A stretch of 64,000 nucleotides of DNA, taken from assembly GCF_027886475.1 (NCBI RefSeq), contig NZ_CP115670.1, forward strand, positions 372,001 to 436,000. Reading direction: 5' to 3'. Numbering within the stretch: the stretch's first letter is position 1; each line of letters opens with the position of its first letter. Made by a program: the position numbers and the translations under genes. Shown here piece after piece: positions 36,383-46,565 of this stretch. The notes under the pieces are model-generated. The model saw only the letters and a program-made list of their open reading frames with translations, did not search any database and was not told the DNA's origin. This DNA is from Corynebacterium sp. SCR221107. Its GTDB lineage: Bacteria; Actinomycetota; Actinomycetes; Mycobacteriales; Mycobacteriaceae.

Positions 36383-37567
36383 ATGCGTGTAGCAATCGTC
36401 GCGGAAGCCTTTCTTCCTAACGTCAATGGCGTGACAAACTCCGTGCTCAGGGTGCTCGAACACCTTGAGCGCAGGGGGCACGAGGCTATCGTGATAGCCC
36501 CAGGTGCCCGTGACCATGAAGAAGAGATCACCCACTACGCGGGTGCCCGAATCGTGCGCGTGGCCACGGTGATGGTGCCCCTGGTGAACTCGCTTCCGGT
36601 CGGGGTTCCCTCGGCGACCGTGTTGCACACCTTGGCGGAATTTAAGCCGGACGTGGTGCATCTTGCCTCGCCTTTCGTACTCGGGGCCGCAGGCGCGTTC
36701 GCGGCGCGCCACCTGCGTATCCCGGCGGTCGCTGTGTATCAAACCGACGTCGCTGGATTCTCGCAGCGCTATCACCTGGCGGCACTGGCTGCCGCGAGCT
36801 GGGATTGGACCCGTACGATCCACAATATGGCGCAGCGCACGCTCGCGCCGAGCTCGCCTACGATCGATGCCCTCAAGATCCACGGCATCAACAACATCTA
36901 CCGCTGGGGCAGGGGCGTGGACTCCGTGCGCTTCCACCCGGCGAAACGCTCCCAGCAGCTGCGGGGCAAGTGGGGCCAGGGTAAGAAAATCGTGGGCTTT
37001 GTTGGCCGTCTGGCCAGCGAAAAGGGGGTGCAGCGCCTAGCCGGCTTGGATGTCCGAAGCGATATCCAGCTCGTCATCATCGGCGACGGGCCCGAGCGAG
37101 AAAACCTTGAGCGGCTCATGCCGAATGCCTTGTTCCTAGGCTCCCTCAGCGGCGAGCATTTGGCGAAAGCCTATGCCAGCCTCGACGTGTTGGTTCACAC
37201 CGGCGAGTTTGAGACCTTCTGCCAGGTCATCCAGGAGGCGCAGGCCTCTGGTGTGCCTACGATTGCCCCGCGGGCGGGTGGTCCCATCGATCTCATTACT
37301 CCAGGTGTCAATGGTGAGCTGCTCGAGGTGGCCACCTTTGAGCGGGACCTGCCCGGTGCGGTGGACCGGGTCCTCGCCCGTGGGGGTCAGGCCAGGGAGG
37401 CCGCGCGACGCGGGGTGCGCACCCGCACGTGGGAGGCGCTATGTGATCAGCTCCTCGACCACTACTCGGCGGTCATTAGCTCGACCCAGGAGGTTCCGCT
37501 GACGATAATCGGGCAGCGCCCGGCGCTGCCCAGGTGGGCGCAAAAAGCGCTGGGTGCGCGAATATAA
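36383..37567 (+). CDS. mgtA: GT4 glycosyltransferase, MgtA-type alpha-mannosyltransferase
   Basis: A 394-residue GT-B fold glycosyltransferase. The N-terminal AEAFLPNVNGVTNSVLRVLE and C-terminal GFVGRLASEKGVQRL and HTGEFETFCQVIQEAQASG (EX7E) motifs mark the GT4 family. Position next to menG and menJ matches mycobacterial mgtA, which transfers mannose in lipomannan-type glycolipid assembly on the cytoplasmic face. AAGGGGAG serves as ribosome site. Acceptor identity is inferred from synteny. Confidence 0.88.
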   Translation: MRVAIVAEAFLPNVNGVTNSVLRVLEHLERRGHEAIVIAPGARDHEEEITHYAGARIVRVATVMVPLVNSLPVGVPSATVLHTLAEFKPDVVHLASPFVLGAAGAFAARHLRIPAVAVYQTDVAGFSQRYHLAALAAASWDWTRTIHNMAQRTLAPSSPTIDALKIHGINNIYRWGRGVDSVRFHPAKRSQQLRGKWGQGKKIVGFVGRLASEKGVQRLAGLDVRSDIQLVIIGDGPERENLERLMPNALFLGSLSGEHLAKAYASLDVLVHTGEFETFCQVIQEAQASGVPTIAPRAGGPIDLITPGVNGELLEVATFERDLPGAVDRVLARGGQAREAARRGVRTRTWEALCDQLLDHYSAVISSTQEVPLTIIGQRPALPRWAQKALGARI

Positions 37568-37635
37568 GCGCGGTAGCCCGAACGTTCTACCTACCACTGC
37601 GTGCAGGGCTTGTGTCAAAGCATGATCGCGCCATA

Positions 37636-37641
37636 TAGAAT
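37636..37641 (+). promoter_or_regulatory. Leaderless promoter -10 of menG
   Basis: TAGAAT, seven bases, GTG at 37649. Confidence 0.65.
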
Positions 37642-37648
37642 CGGCTAG

Positions 37649-38341
37649 GTGGCTAAGGCATCACTAGATAAGAAACCCTTCGAAGTTGCTCGCATGTTTG
37701 ACGCGGTGGGTGCGAAGTATGACATCACCAACACCGTGCTCACAGGCGGCCTCGACCGCCTGTGGCGCAAGCACACCCGCGAGGTCTTAGGCATCGGCCC
37801 CGGCGACCGCGTCCTCGACCTTGCCGCGGGAACCGCCGTCTCCACCGTCGAACTAGGAAAATCCGGCGCGTGGTGCGTGGCCTGTGATTTCTCTCAGGGC
37901 ATGCTCGCCGCGGGTAAGGATCGGGATGTGCCCAAGGTCGTGGGCGATGGCATGCACCTGCCCTTTGCCGACAATAGCTTCGACGCGGTCACCATTTCCT
38001 ATGGTCTGCGCAATATCCATGATTACCGCGCGGGGCTGAAAGAACTAGCGAGGGTGACCAAACCTGGCGGGCGCCTCGTGGTGGCTGAGTTCTCCACGCC
38101 AACCGTGCCGGTTGTCAAGACCATCTACAAGGAAGGCGTGCTGCGCGCCCTCCCGGCGATCGCCCGTACCGTGGCCAGTGATCCGGAGTCCTACGAGTAC
38201 CTCGCCGATTCCATCAGGGCTTGGCCCAAGCAGGAAGACCTGGCCAAGGCAATCAATGAGTCCGGCTGGCAAGGCTGCGGCTGGGTCAATCTGACCTTCG
38301 GCGTGGTTGCCCTCCATGTGGCAACTAAGCCCGCCAACTAA
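37649..38341 (+). CDS. menG: Demethylmenaquinone methyltransferase
   Basis: MenG/UbiE methylates demethylmenaquinone with SAM, the last ring modification. The 230-residue product has [21 protein letters not shown] and the SAM motif [15 protein letters not shown], then [20 protein letters not shown] and [14 protein letters not shown], typical UbiE signatures. The GTG start is supported by the leaderless promoter geometry. It lies between mgtA and the convergent menJ. Confidence 0.94.
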   Translation: MAKASLDKKPFEVARMFDAVGAKYDITNTVLTGGLDRLWRKHTREVLGIGPGDRVLDLAAGTAVSTVELGKSGAWCVACDFSQGMLAAGKDRDVPKVVGDGMHLPFADNSFDAVTISYGLRNIHDYRAGLKELARVTKPGGRLVVAEFSTPTVPVVKTIYKEGVLRALPAIARTVASDPESYEYLADSIRAWPKQEDLAKAINESGWQGCGWVNLTFGVVALHVATKPAN

Positions 38342-38388
38342 CCCCATCGAACAAGCGTGCCATAACCCAATCAGGTCACCTCGCCCTG

Positions 38389-39636
38389 CTAGCTCCACAA
38401 CGGGGCGTCGGGATTAAACCGATGCAGCACCCTGCCGCCGGCGCGGAAGGCGCGGGCGACGAGATCACGATCCTGTTCGGTGATGAGGTTGCCCATGAGC
38501 CGCACGGCCGCCGGCATGAGCACCGTGCTGAAAGGCTTGCGCAGGCCGATGGGGCCTACCGCCGGCAGGAACGCTGGGTAGGTCAGCAGGCGCGCGGCCG
38601 TGCGGGCCAACAGGAAAGCGTCGCCGTAGTGGCTGCGCAAAAGGTGTGGCCACAGCAAAGTCAGGTCCCGGTGCGGATCGACGGTTTCGGCGGCCAGCTT
38701 CGCGGTTTCGAGCCCATAGTCGATGCCCTCGCCGTTGAGCGGGTTCACGCAGGCGGCGGCGTCGCCGATGAGCATCCAGTTGGGGCCTGCCACGGTGCTG
38801 ACCGCACCGCCCATCGGAAGCAGTGCGGAGGCAACCTTGCGCGGTTGCCCGAAGTTCCACTCGCCGCGATTGGCCGCGGCATAGTGGTGCAACAGCTTCT
38901 TTGTATTGATCTTTGCCGGGCGGGCATCGGTGCTCAGCGCGCCGCATCCGACGTTTGCTTGGCCGTCGCCCAAGGGGAAGATCCACCCATAACCGGGCTG
39001 GATGACGCCCTGCTCGTCGCGCAGTTCCAGGTGGGAGTGGATCCACGGCTCATCGCCGCGATCGGTGGTGCAATAGGAGCGAGCCGCGATGCCGTAGACC
39101 TCGCCCTTGTGCCAGGTGCGCCCCAGCAGCTTGCCGAAGGGGGAGCGGACGCCGTCGGCGACGATGACCGTACCCGCTTTGATGCTGCGACCGTCGGAAA
39201 GCGTTACGGCGGAGATAGACCCGTTGGCGGCGAAGTGGGGTTTAGCTGCGCCCACCCCGGGGTAAAAGGTGACCTCCTCGCGGGCTGCGGCGGTCCTGAT
39301 GAGCAGATCATCGAACTCCATCCGCGGCATCGCTGAGCTGGTGGTGCCGTACGCGGAGGCCGGCCAGGCAACTTCTACGCTGCCGCCGTAGCCATGCAGC
39401 TTGAGCCCGAGCGAGCGATAGTGGGCGGTGATCTCATCGGCGAGGCCAAGCTCGACTAGTTGATGTACCGCGCGCGGGGTGAGCCCATCGCCGCAAGTCT
39501 TGTCGCGCGGGAAGGGCTGCGGGTCCACCACGATCGTTTCTAGCCCGCGGCGGGCGCAGTGCCAGGCGGCAGCGGAGCCGGCAGGGCCTGCGCCCACGAC
39601 GAGGACATCACAGAATTCGCTTGCGTCAACAGTCAC
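38389..39636 (-). CDS. menJ: Menaquinone beta-isoprene reductase-like (geranylgeranyl reductase family)
   Basis: A 415-residue flavoprotein. The FAD-binding GAGPAGSAAAWHCARRG near residue 13, VVDPQPFPRDKTCGDGLTPR and GDAAACVNPLNGEGIDYGLE are hallmarks of the geranylgeranyl reductase family. In mycobacteria the syntenic enzyme (MenJ) saturates one isoprene unit of menaquinone; the same role is inferred here. The GTG at 39636 lies six bases after GACAAT, giving a leaderless transcript; the longer frame to 39693 would add 19 residues without homology. Confidence 0.88.
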   Translation of the reverse strand: MTVDASEFCDVLVVGAGPAGSAAAWHCARRGLETIVVDPQPFPRDKTCGDGLTPRAVHQLVELGLADEITAHYRSLGLKLHGYGGSVEVAWPASAYGTTSSAMPRMEFDDLLIRTAAAREEVTFYPGVGAAKPHFAANGSISAVTLSDGRSIKAGTVIVADGVRSPFGKLLGRTWHKGEVYGIAARSYCTTDRGDEPWIHSHLELRDEQGVIQPGYGWIFPLGDGQANVGCGALSTDARPAKINTKKLLHHYAAANRGEWNFGQPRKVASALLPMGGAVSTVAGPNWMLIGDAAACVNPLNGEGIDYGLETAKLAAETVDPHRDLTLLWPHLLRSHYGDAFLLARTAARLLTYPAFLPAVGPIGLRKPFSTVLMPAAVRLMGNLITEQDRDLVARAFRAGGRVLHRFNPDAPLWS

Positions 39637-39642
39637 CGAACT

Positions 39643-39648
39643 ATTGTC
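39643..39648 (-). promoter_or_regulatory. Leaderless promoter -10 of menJ
   Basis: GACAAT on the minus strand, six bases, then GTG. Confidence 0.5.
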
Positions 39649-39828
39649 ACACTCTGCTACGTAAGGACACAACGTGCGCCTGATAATCCTCATCGAACAC
39701 CCCGGGTATGTCTTGTGGGGCTATTTCGACTACGGTTAAGGCGAAAGAGATAGGAAACAGAGGGTCAACTATGCCCAAACCGGGTGGTTTCACTTTGGCC
39801 TTCGATCGAGCAAAGAGGCTTTGAACGC

Positions 39829-40863
39829 ATGAGCGACGGTGCACAGGTGCCCCAGGCAGGTCACGGGGATGCGGCTGTTGGGGCGCGGGTGGATCTAGGC
39901 GATGCTGCCCTCAACGCAGCTATCACCGATGGCCTTGTCAAGGTCGAATCACTGCTGCGCGCTGAGCTAAATAAGGGCGAAGACTTTGTCACCGACAAGG
40001 TCATGCACCTCGCCGCCGCCGGCGGTAAGCGTTTCCGTCCGATGTTTGCGCTGCTAGCCTCCAACTACGGTGACAAGCCGCTGTCCGACGACGTCATCAA
40101 GGCGGCCGTCGTGGTGGAGATGACCCACCTGGCTACCTTGTATCACGATGACGTCATGGACGAGGCTGAGCGGCGCCGCGGCGTGCCCAGCGCCAACGCG
40201 CGCTGGAACAACTCCGTGGCCATCCTGGCCGGCGATATCCTTCTGGCTCATGCGTCTCGCCTCATGGGTGAGCTCGGCGCCCCGACGGTTTTGCACTTCG
40301 CCGACACCTTCGGCGTGCTGGTCACCGGCCAGATGCGCGAGACCATCGGCGCCGGTGCGGCCGATCCGATTGAGCACTATATGAAGGTCATCGCCGAGAA
40401 GACCGGCATCTTGATTGCCTCGGCAGGCTATCTCGGTGGCATCCATTCGGGCGCGAAGCCAGAGCACATCAAGGCACTCGAGGCCTACGGTTCCGCCATC
40501 GGCATGGTTTTCCAGATCGTCGATGACTTCATCGACATCTTCTCCGACCCCAAGGAATCCGGTAAGACCCCGGGCACCGACCTGCGTGAGGGCGTGTTTA
40601 CCCTGCCCGTACTCTATGCGCTGGCGGAGCAAACCCCGGTGGGGGATAAGCTGCGCGCGATGCTGACTGGTCCTGTCACCGACGAGGAGGAGGTCGCCGA
40701 GGTCCTTGCGCTCCTGCACCAGTCCACTGGGCGTGAGCGTGCCCTTGCCGACGTTTCCTTCCACCTTGCTGAGGCCGAGCGCGCCTTGGAGTCCTTGCCG
40801 GATAATTCCACCACCAACGCCTTGCGCACCTTGGCGCAGTTTGCCGCCAAACGTGTGGGATAG
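39829..40863 (+). CDS. Long-chain polyprenyl diphosphate synthase
   Basis: A trans-prenyltransferase of 344 residues making the menaquinone side-chain precursor. It has GGKRFRPM, the first Asp-rich motif HDDVMDEAERRRG, GQMRE and the second Asp motif VDDFIDIFSDPKESGKTPG. It is divergent from menJ, as in mycobacteria (grcC1). The ATG at 39829 follows AAAGAGG; the longer frame to 39784 is less likely. Product chain length cannot be deduced. Confidence 0.92.
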   Translation: MSDGAQVPQAGHGDAAVGARVDLGDAALNAAITDGLVKVESLLRAELNKGEDFVTDKVMHLAAAGGKRFRPMFALLASNYGDKPLSDDVIKAAVVVEMTHLATLYHDDVMDEAERRRGVPSANARWNNSVAILAGDILLAHASRLMGELGAPTVLHFADTFGVLVTGQMRETIGAGAADPIEHYMKVIAEKTGILIASAGYLGGIHSGAKPEHIKALEAYGSAIGMVFQIVDDFIDIFSDPKESGKTPGTDLREGVFTLPVLYALAEQTPVGDKLRAMLTGPVTDEEEVAEVLALLHQSTGRERALADVSFHLAEAERALESLPDNSTTNALRTLAQFAAKRVG

Positions 40864-40945
40864 CGCCTCAAAAAGCCAGTACACACTGCCGATTTGCATT
40901 ACCCGGTGCCCTTCGTAGTACAGTATGTAGCGCACCACGGTGCAC

Positions 40946-41027
40946 GCCAGGTTGCCCGAGCGGCCAAAGGGAGCGGACTGTAAATCCGTCGGCATTGCCT
41001 ACAGAAGTTCGAATCTTCTACCTGGCA
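40946..41027 (+). tRNA. tRNA-Tyr (GTA)
   Basis: Acceptor arms GCCAGGT and ACCTGGC pair, the anticodon loop reads CTGTAAA (GTA), the variable arm is long as in bacterial tRNA-Tyr, and the T arm contains GTTCGAAT. CCA is not encoded. Confidence 0.95.
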
Positions 41028-41036
41028 CAGTTAAAC

Positions 41037-41061
41037 CCCAGTACTTCGGTACTGGGTTTTT
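41037..41061 (+). terminator. Terminator of tRNA-Tyr
   Basis: CCCAGTAC and GTACTGGG close a TTCG tetraloop and five T residues follow. Confidence 0.9.
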
Positions 41062-41063
41062 CT

Positions 41064-41735
41064 GCGTCTTCCGGCGATTATTTCTTCGCCGTTGATAACC
41101 CGTCGGCACCGAGGGACCACGGCCGGCGGAAACGGATCGTGCTCCTTAGTCCTTCAAGCGAGCCTGGTAAGCCTTGATATCTTGTGCGTCGACTTGGGTA
41201 GCAAAATGTGGGTTATTGGACAAAATGTGTGTCTGCCATGCCCGTGAGAACGCGCCCGCTCCCGCGCAGGGGATCTGTTTGGCATTGCTCGTAACCCTCG
41301 TCGAAGAGTTCGCCTCTGTCGCCCTCGCCTACACATCGGCACCTGCTGGCTTCGCTGTATCTGTGGACACCTGCTCGTGAGGAAGTCAGTGTCCGGTGGG
41401 CGCATCCGCGTCGAGTTTGCTTTCCGACGTTCACAGGCTTCCTGCGGTGCTCGACGTTTTCCCGTGCCAGCTTTGCTTGGCTTTCCAAACGCTTGTACCG
41501 AGGCTCCGATGTGCTGCCGATGGAGGCCGCCGGGGTAGCTATTTAACCCGTGCCAATAAGTGCGCTACGCCCAGTTGCATGGTGACTGATCAACACATGT
41601 GTTTTAGAGCTAAAAAAAGTGCAGAAAAAGTGGCCATAGGCTGCAGATTTGTTAAAGTTATGTTGTTCGGGTTAATCTTTTGGAGGCTTCAGGGAGCAGG
41701 GCGGAACACAAACCGCACTACTTCGAAGAGGCTGT
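41064..41735. other. Gene-free stretch between tRNA-Tyr and tRNA-Thr
   Basis: About 670 bases; short frames lack ribosome sites and homology. It contains one dispersed-motif copy (41419-41435), a 12-base palindrome AACACATGTGTT (41592-41603) and, at the right end, AT-rich sequence likely to be the tRNA-Thr promoter. Confidence 0.5.
41419..41435 (+). repeat. Dispersed motif copy (GCTTTCCGACG type)
   Basis: GCTTTCCGACGTTCACA in the tRNA-Tyr/tRNA-Thr gap. Confidence 0.6.
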
Positions 41736-41808
41736 GCCCCCTTAGCTCAGTCGGCAGAGCGTTTCCATGGTAAGGAAAAGGTCGACAGTTCGATTCTGTC
41801 AGGGGGCT
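41736..41808 (+). tRNA. tRNA-Thr (GGT)
   Basis: Acceptor GCCCCCT pairs with AGGGGGC. The anticodon stem TTTCC/GGAAA encloses ATGGTAA, giving anticodon GGT. The T loop is GTTCGATTC. Length 73; no encoded CCA. Confidence 0.95.
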
Positions 41809-41847
41809 CTGTTGTTTTTCTAGCCTTGGTTAGAGTGCAACGAGTTT

Positions 41848-41924
41848 GGCGGTGTAGCTCAGCTGGTTAGAGCGCACGACTCATAATCGTGAGGTCGAGG
41901 GATCGAGTCCCTCCACCGCTACCA
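41848..41924 (+). tRNA. tRNA-Met (CAT)
   Basis: The acceptor GGCGGTG pairs with CACCGCT (first pair G-U), anticodon loop CTCATAA gives CAT, and D and T arms are canonical. Discriminator A and CCA are encoded. The paired first position and absence of initiator GGG/CCC anticodon stem point to the elongator. Confidence 0.93.
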
Positions 41925-41928
41925 TTTA

Positions 41929-41952
41929 CCCCAACAGCCCAGGCTGCTGGGG
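41929..41952 (+). terminator. Weak hairpin after tRNA-Met
   Basis: CCCCA-CAGC pairs with GCTG-TGGGG around one mismatch; CTTCTT follows rather than a T-run. Confidence 0.45.
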
Positions 41953-42628
<676 letters not shown>

Positions 42629-42634
42629 GAATCG

Positions 42635-42668
42635 AAGGCCAGAGTGGGAAAACCCATTCTGGCCTTTC
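42635..42668 (+). terminator. Terminator between tRNA-Trp and secE
   Basis: AAGGCCAGAGTGGG and CCCATTCTGGCCTT pair (one G-U) around AAAA; TTCGTCTT follows. Confidence 0.75.
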
Positions 42669-42717
42669 GTCTTGGGTATGAAATTTAAGGCTAGATAAGA
42701 AAATGGGCCTAGGAGTT

Positions 42718-42726
42718 TGATATACT
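42718..42726 (+). promoter_or_regulatory. Extended -10 promoter of secE
   Basis: TGA-TATACT forms an extended -10 box about 90 bases before the secE start; the -35 is weak. Confidence 0.5.
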
Positions 42727-42816
42727 CGTCTACTTGAATAGCGACCGCTGCTGCCCACGGCCTTGAGGGCGGTGCTACACATACATCAATACCCAAAAGT
42801 TGACTTGAGGAGCGCT

Positions 42817-43140
42817 GTGACCGAAGAACAGCCAGAGAAGGTGGGCGCTGCACGCCCCACCGGCAAGCGTCAGTTGGCAGGCGTGTCCACCGCTACCACC
42901 GCCAGCATTGAGGCGAAGAATGCCGCCACCTCCGATGATGATGCCAAGGCGGAGGGCAACAAGGTTGCCAAGTTCCTGCCTGAGGTTGTCTCCGAGATGA
43001 AGAAGGTCATCTGGCCAACCACGCGTCAGATGGTCAACTACACCCTCATCACCTTTGGCTTCCTCATCTTCATGACCGCCTTGGTGGCGGGCGTGGACTT
43101 CCTCGCAGGCCTCGGAGTTGAGAAGATCCTCAATCCCTAG
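42817..43140 (+). CDS. secE: Preprotein translocase subunit SecE
   Basis: SecE stabilises SecY in the Sec translocon. The 107-residue product has a 60-residue polar N-terminus, the amphipathic FLPEVVSEMKKVIWPTTRQM motif and a single membrane helix (about residues 75-98). The GTG at 42817 follows GAGGAG; an upstream ATG at 42763 gives an unlikely extension. Confidence 0.94.
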   Translation: MTEEQPEKVGAARPTGKRQLAGVSTATTASIEAKNAATSDDDAKAEGNKVAKFLPEVVSEMKKVIWPTTRQMVNYTLITFGFLIFMTALVAGVDFLAGLGVEKILNP

Positions 43141-43162
43141 CTAGGATAAAAACACTTGAATC

Positions 43163-43199
43163 ATCCCGCCGAGTTCTTGAGTAAAAGAAACGGCGGGAT
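43163..43199 (+). terminator. Hairpin between secE and nusG
   Basis: Perfect 9-base arms ATCCCGCCG and CGGCGGGAT with a 19-base loop, followed by AATTTAT. It may partially terminate transcription between secE and nusG. Confidence 0.55.
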
Positions 43200-43232
43200 A
43201 ATTTATGCACTAGGTGCCGTCCAACCTGCCAA

Positions 43233-43243
43233 CGTCGGAAAGC
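43233..43243 (-). repeat. Dispersed motif core in the secE-nusG gap
   Basis: GCTTTCCGACG on the minus strand, preceded by TTTT as in two other copies. Confidence 0.55.
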
Positions 43244-43369
43244 AAAAGCACATGTTTTGCGGCGGGCAACGGGGACAAACGGCGGTAAGATGGGAAACCA
43301 ATCCCGCGCAAGGCTCACGGGGCGCAGCAAAACCCGGGCAAGTGATCACACACGAAACAGGAGAGATAC

Positions 43370-44218
43370 ATGAGTGACGCATCCTTCGCCGATGCTTTCG
43401 ATGAGGAAAACGAGGGCGGCTCTTTCGCAGCAGCCTTCGACGAGGCCGTAGAGGCAACGAATTCCGTGGACGAGGATGCCGAGGCCACCCAGCCTGCCGC
43501 TGAGCCTGCACCGGAAACTGACGCCCAGGCCGCAGCCGCCGCACTCGGGGATGCGGAAGCCGAGCCGGACGCAGAGTACAAGGCACGCCTGCGCGCCTAC
43601 ACCCGTGAGCTTAAGAAGCTACCTGGCCAGTGGTACATCATCCAGTGCTACTCCGGATATGAGAACAAGGTAAAGACCAACCTGGACATGCGCGCCCAGA
43701 CCCTCGAGGTGGAGGACTCCATCTATGATGTCGTCGTGCCGATCGAACAGGTGCAGGAAATCCGTGACGGCAAGCGCAAGCTGGTCAAGCGCAAGCTTTT
43801 GCCGGGCTACGTTTTGGTGCGCATGGATATCAACGACCGCGCCTGGTCTGTGGTGCGCGATACCCCGGGTGTGACCAGCTTCGTGGGCAACGAGGGCAAC
43901 GCCACCCCGGTCAAGCACCGCGACGTAGCCAAGTTCCTCATGCCGCAGGAAGTCGTCACCGGCGATGCCGAGGCCGCTGCTACCAACGCCGAGGGCGAGA
44001 AGGTCGTTGCCATGCCCACCGATTCCGCCAAGCCCACCGTGGCCGTGGACTACGAAGTTGGCGAGGCCGTCACCATCTTGTCCGGTGCACTGGCAGGCGT
44101 TTCCGCCACCATCAACGAGATCGACGCCGAGAACTCCAAGATTCAGGCGCTGGTGTCGATCTTCGGCCGCGAGACCCCGGTCGAGCTCACCTTCGACCAG
44201 ATCGAGAAGATCTCCTAA
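43370..44218 (+). CDS. nusG: Transcription termination/antitermination protein NusG
   Basis: NusG binds RNA polymerase and links it to Rho or ribosomes. The 282-residue product has an acidic N-terminal extension of about 75 residues, the NGN domain ([20 protein letters not shown] onward, with [10 protein letters not shown]), a longer acidic insert before the KOW domain (residues about 195-220), and the KOW domain ([20 protein letters not shown]). These extensions are usual in corynebacteria. ATG follows AGGAGAG. Confidence 0.95.
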   Translation: MSDASFADAFDEENEGGSFAAAFDEAVEATNSVDEDAEATQPAAEPAPETDAQAAAAALGDAEAEPDAEYKARLRAYTRELKKLPGQWYIIQCYSGYENKVKTNLDMRAQTLEVEDSIYDVVVPIEQVQEIRDGKRKLVKRKLLPGYVLVRMDINDRAWSVVRDTPGVTSFVGNEGNATPVKHRDVAKFLMPQEVVTGDAEAAATNAEGEKVVAMPTDSAKPTVAVDYEVGEAVTILSGALAGVSATINEIDAENSKIQALVSIFGRETPVELTFDQIEKIS

Positions 44219-44483
44219 GCCCGAAGGCTTGATAAGCTGCACAAGTGAGCCCGCTGGTGCCCCGAAAGACATTTGGGGTTCCGGCGGATTTTGCTGTAGG
44301 CTATTAAATCGCGTGTTTTTTGCGCGTTCAATCGTATTTTTCCCGGTGGCCTAGCTACGCGAAGACGGTAGAACCACTGCCAAGTGGGGCTTCCTAGTTG
44401 GGCTAGGCATCCGGACGGTTGCCTGGGCTGTTAACCATCTCCTCGGCCCGGGAAATCCGTTAACAAGGAAGCAGGTAAAAAAG

Positions 44484-44915
44484 ATGGCTCCAAAGAAGAA
44501 GGTTGCAGGCCTGATCAAGCTGCAGATCGAGGCAGGCGCTGCTAACCCGGCTCCGCCAGTCGGTCCGGCCCTGGGTGCCCACGGCGTCAACATCATGGAA
44601 TTCTGCAAGGCTTATAACGCCGCTACGGAATCCCAGCGTGGCAACGTGGTTCCGGTTGAGATCACCGTCTACGAAGACCGCTCCTTCGACTTCAAGCTGA
44701 AGACCCCACCGGCAGCCAAGCTGCTGCTGAAGGCCGCTGGCCTGCAGAAGGGCTCCGGCGTGCCGCACACCCAGAAGGTCGGCAAGGTCACCATGGCCCA
44801 GGTCAAGGAGATCGCCCAGACCAAGATGGAAGACCTCAACGCCAACGACATCGACAACGCTGCCCGCATCATCGCCGGCACCGCCCGTTCGATGGGCATC
44901 GTGGTCGAGGACTAA
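44484..44915 (+). CDS. rplK: 50S ribosomal protein L11
   Basis: L11 forms the GTPase-associated centre with 23S rRNA. The 143-residue product is full length with [38 protein letters not shown] and the C-terminal RNA-binding domain. It is followed by rplA. The 265-base gap before it contains a CCCCGAAA/TTTGGGG-type stem (near 44258-44277) and probably the promoter. Confidence 0.97.
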   Translation: MAPKKKVAGLIKLQIEAGAANPAPPVGPALGAHGVNIMEFCKAYNAATESQRGNVVPVEITVYEDRSFDFKLKTPPAAKLLLKAAGLQKGSGVPHTQKVGKVTMAQVKEIAQTKMEDLNANDIDNAARIIAGTARSMGIVVED

Positions 44916-45028
44916 TCCTCCATCACCCAAGGCGAGGCCAAAATCTCCTGGCCTCGCCCGTGGAAGGGCCCGCTCCGGCCCGCACCACACATCCTTTTCA
45001 ATACACTTTCAACTCTGAAGGATTCACA

Positions 45029-45736
45029 ATGAGCAAGCGTTCCAAGGCATATCTCGCCGCCGCTGAGCTGGTCGACAAGGGTCGCCTCTACACCCCGCTG
45101 AAGGCCGCCGAGGTCGTCAAGGAGACCTCCTCCAAGAACTACGACGCCACCGTCGACGTCGCCATCCGCCTGGGCGTTGACCCGCGCAAGGCTGACCAGC
45201 TGGTCCGCGGCACCGTCTCCCTGCCTCACGGCACCGGTAAGACCGTCCGTGTTGCCGTCTTCGCCGAGGGCGAGAAGGCTACCGAGGCTGAGGCTGCAGG
45301 CGCTGACATCGTCGGCACCACCGAGCTGATCGAGCAGATCACCGCTGGCACCATCAACTTCGACGTTGCTATCGCAACCCCGGATCAGATGGCTAAGGTT
45401 GGCCGCGTCGCCCGCGTCCTGGGCCCGCGTGGTCTCATGCCTAACCCGAAGACCGGCACTGTGACCACCGACGTTGCTAAGGCAATCTCTGAGGTCAAGG
45501 GCGGCAAGATCTCTTTCCGCGTGGACAAGGCCTCCAACCTGCACGCCATGATCGGCAAGGCTTCCTTCGACGCCAAGCAGCTGGCTGAGAACTACGGCGC
45601 TCTCCTCGACGAGATCATCCGTATCAAGCCGTCCTCCTCCAAGGGCATCTACGTCAAGAAGGTCACCATGGCCTCCACCTTCGGCCCTGGCGTTCCGGTT
45701 GACCCCTCTGTCACCCGCAACTACGGCGAGGCTTAA
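45029..45736 (+). CDS. rplA: 50S ribosomal protein L1
   Basis: L1 forms the mobile L1 stalk and often represses its own operon. The 235-residue product includes the signature [17 protein letters not shown] at 45029 follows GAAGGA; the longer frame from 44960 reads through the rplK-rplA spacer. It is co-transcribed with rplK. Confidence 0.97.
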   Translation: MSKRSKAYLAAAELVDKGRLYTPLKAAEVVKETSSKNYDATVDVAIRLGVDPRKADQLVRGTVSLPHGTGKTVRVAVFAEGEKATEAEAAGADIVGTTELIEQITAGTINFDVAIATPDQMAKVGRVARVLGPRGLMPNPKTGTVTTDVAKAISEVKGGKISFRVDKASNLHAMIGKASFDAKQLAENYGALLDEIIRIKPSSSKGIYVKKVTMASTFGPGVPVDPSVTRNYGEA

Positions 45737-45808
45737 GCCATAAATACAGCCATGCGGGGCAACCACAAAAAGCACCGCGGGTGCTCATAAAAGGACAGCG
45801 TTTCTTTC

Positions 45809-45842
45809 CGGCATCACCTTCATCGGTGGTGCCGTTTTTTTT
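45809..45842 (+). terminator. rplKA terminator
   Basis: CGGCATCACC and GGTGGTGCCG pair (one G-U) around TTCATC, followed by eight T residues. Confidence 0.9.
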
Positions 45843-45859
45843 GCTTTCCGACGCCCATA
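45843..45859 (+). repeat. Dispersed motif copy after the rplA terminator
   Basis: GCTTTCCGACGCCCATA immediately after the terminator T-run. Confidence 0.65.
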
Positions 45860-46146
45860 GGCCGCAGATCTGGGGGCACGGCACAACGAGCGGTTACTTT
45901 TTGATGAAGATTCTCGAAAGGCATCGCCTCGAGGCGCTCGCTTGGCCTAGGATCGCAGGAACAACGCGCGTTCGTGTCGTGGTGGTGCGGGACAGCATCG
46001 CAAACGTGTAGCCCGCGACGTCGGTGCGACGACACGGCTTAAGGTGAAATGGCGCAGCAGTGGCGGGGCGCGCGGGCTCGCGGTGAGCAAGGCTCGGGCG
46101 TTGCTGCCTGAGCAAGCTCTAACGTTGTCCAAGGAAGCAAAACCAC

Positions 46147-46565
46147 ATGGGTGTCTTAGGCAATGACGGCGACCCAATGCCCACTGATCCGGAGGGTAGA
46201 GTGCCGCCTCCTTCTGCGCCGCCGCCCGGAGCTGGTGGGACCGCTCAGCCCTTAAGTGCCCGCGGTCCTGGGGAGGCCATGCCGCACACCTACCTGGCGT
46301 GGGCAATCCTTTCCATGCTCTTTTGTTGTGCGCCTCTTGTGGGGAGCTAGGGATCTATTTTTCAACCAGAGTGGAACACTATTGGTGTCAAGGCAGGCCC
46401 GCCGAGGCTGTGGAAATGTCTCGCAAGGCTAAGTGGTGTGCCCTTGGGGCTACCTTGGTCGGGATCGCAGTCATGCTCCTGTTTGTGGTGCCCGCTCTCG
46501 TCGAGGCGGTCTCACAGGGACGGGTTCAGTTTGAAGGGGAGCAGCCGGCCGGCAATAGGGGGTAG
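46147..46565 (+). pseudogene. Frameshifted CD225/dispanin-family membrane protein
   Basis: The first frame has a Pro-rich N-terminus and half of a dispanin helix (HTYLAWAILSMLFCCAPLV), then a stop at 46348-46350. The other frame continues with GELGIYFSTRVEHYW, RKAKWCALGATLVGIAVMLL and on, matching the intact paralogue downstream. One extra G in the GGGG run at 46341-46344 would restore the frame. This may be decay, a slippage-based switch, or a sequencing error. Confidence 0.7.

Larger units (their letters stand above)
45737..46146. other. Intergenic region after rplA
   Basis: This 410-base region contains an AGCACC-GCG-GGTGCT hairpin (45771-45785), a strong terminator, a dispersed-motif copy (45843-45859), and no supported gene. 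Confidence 0.6.
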
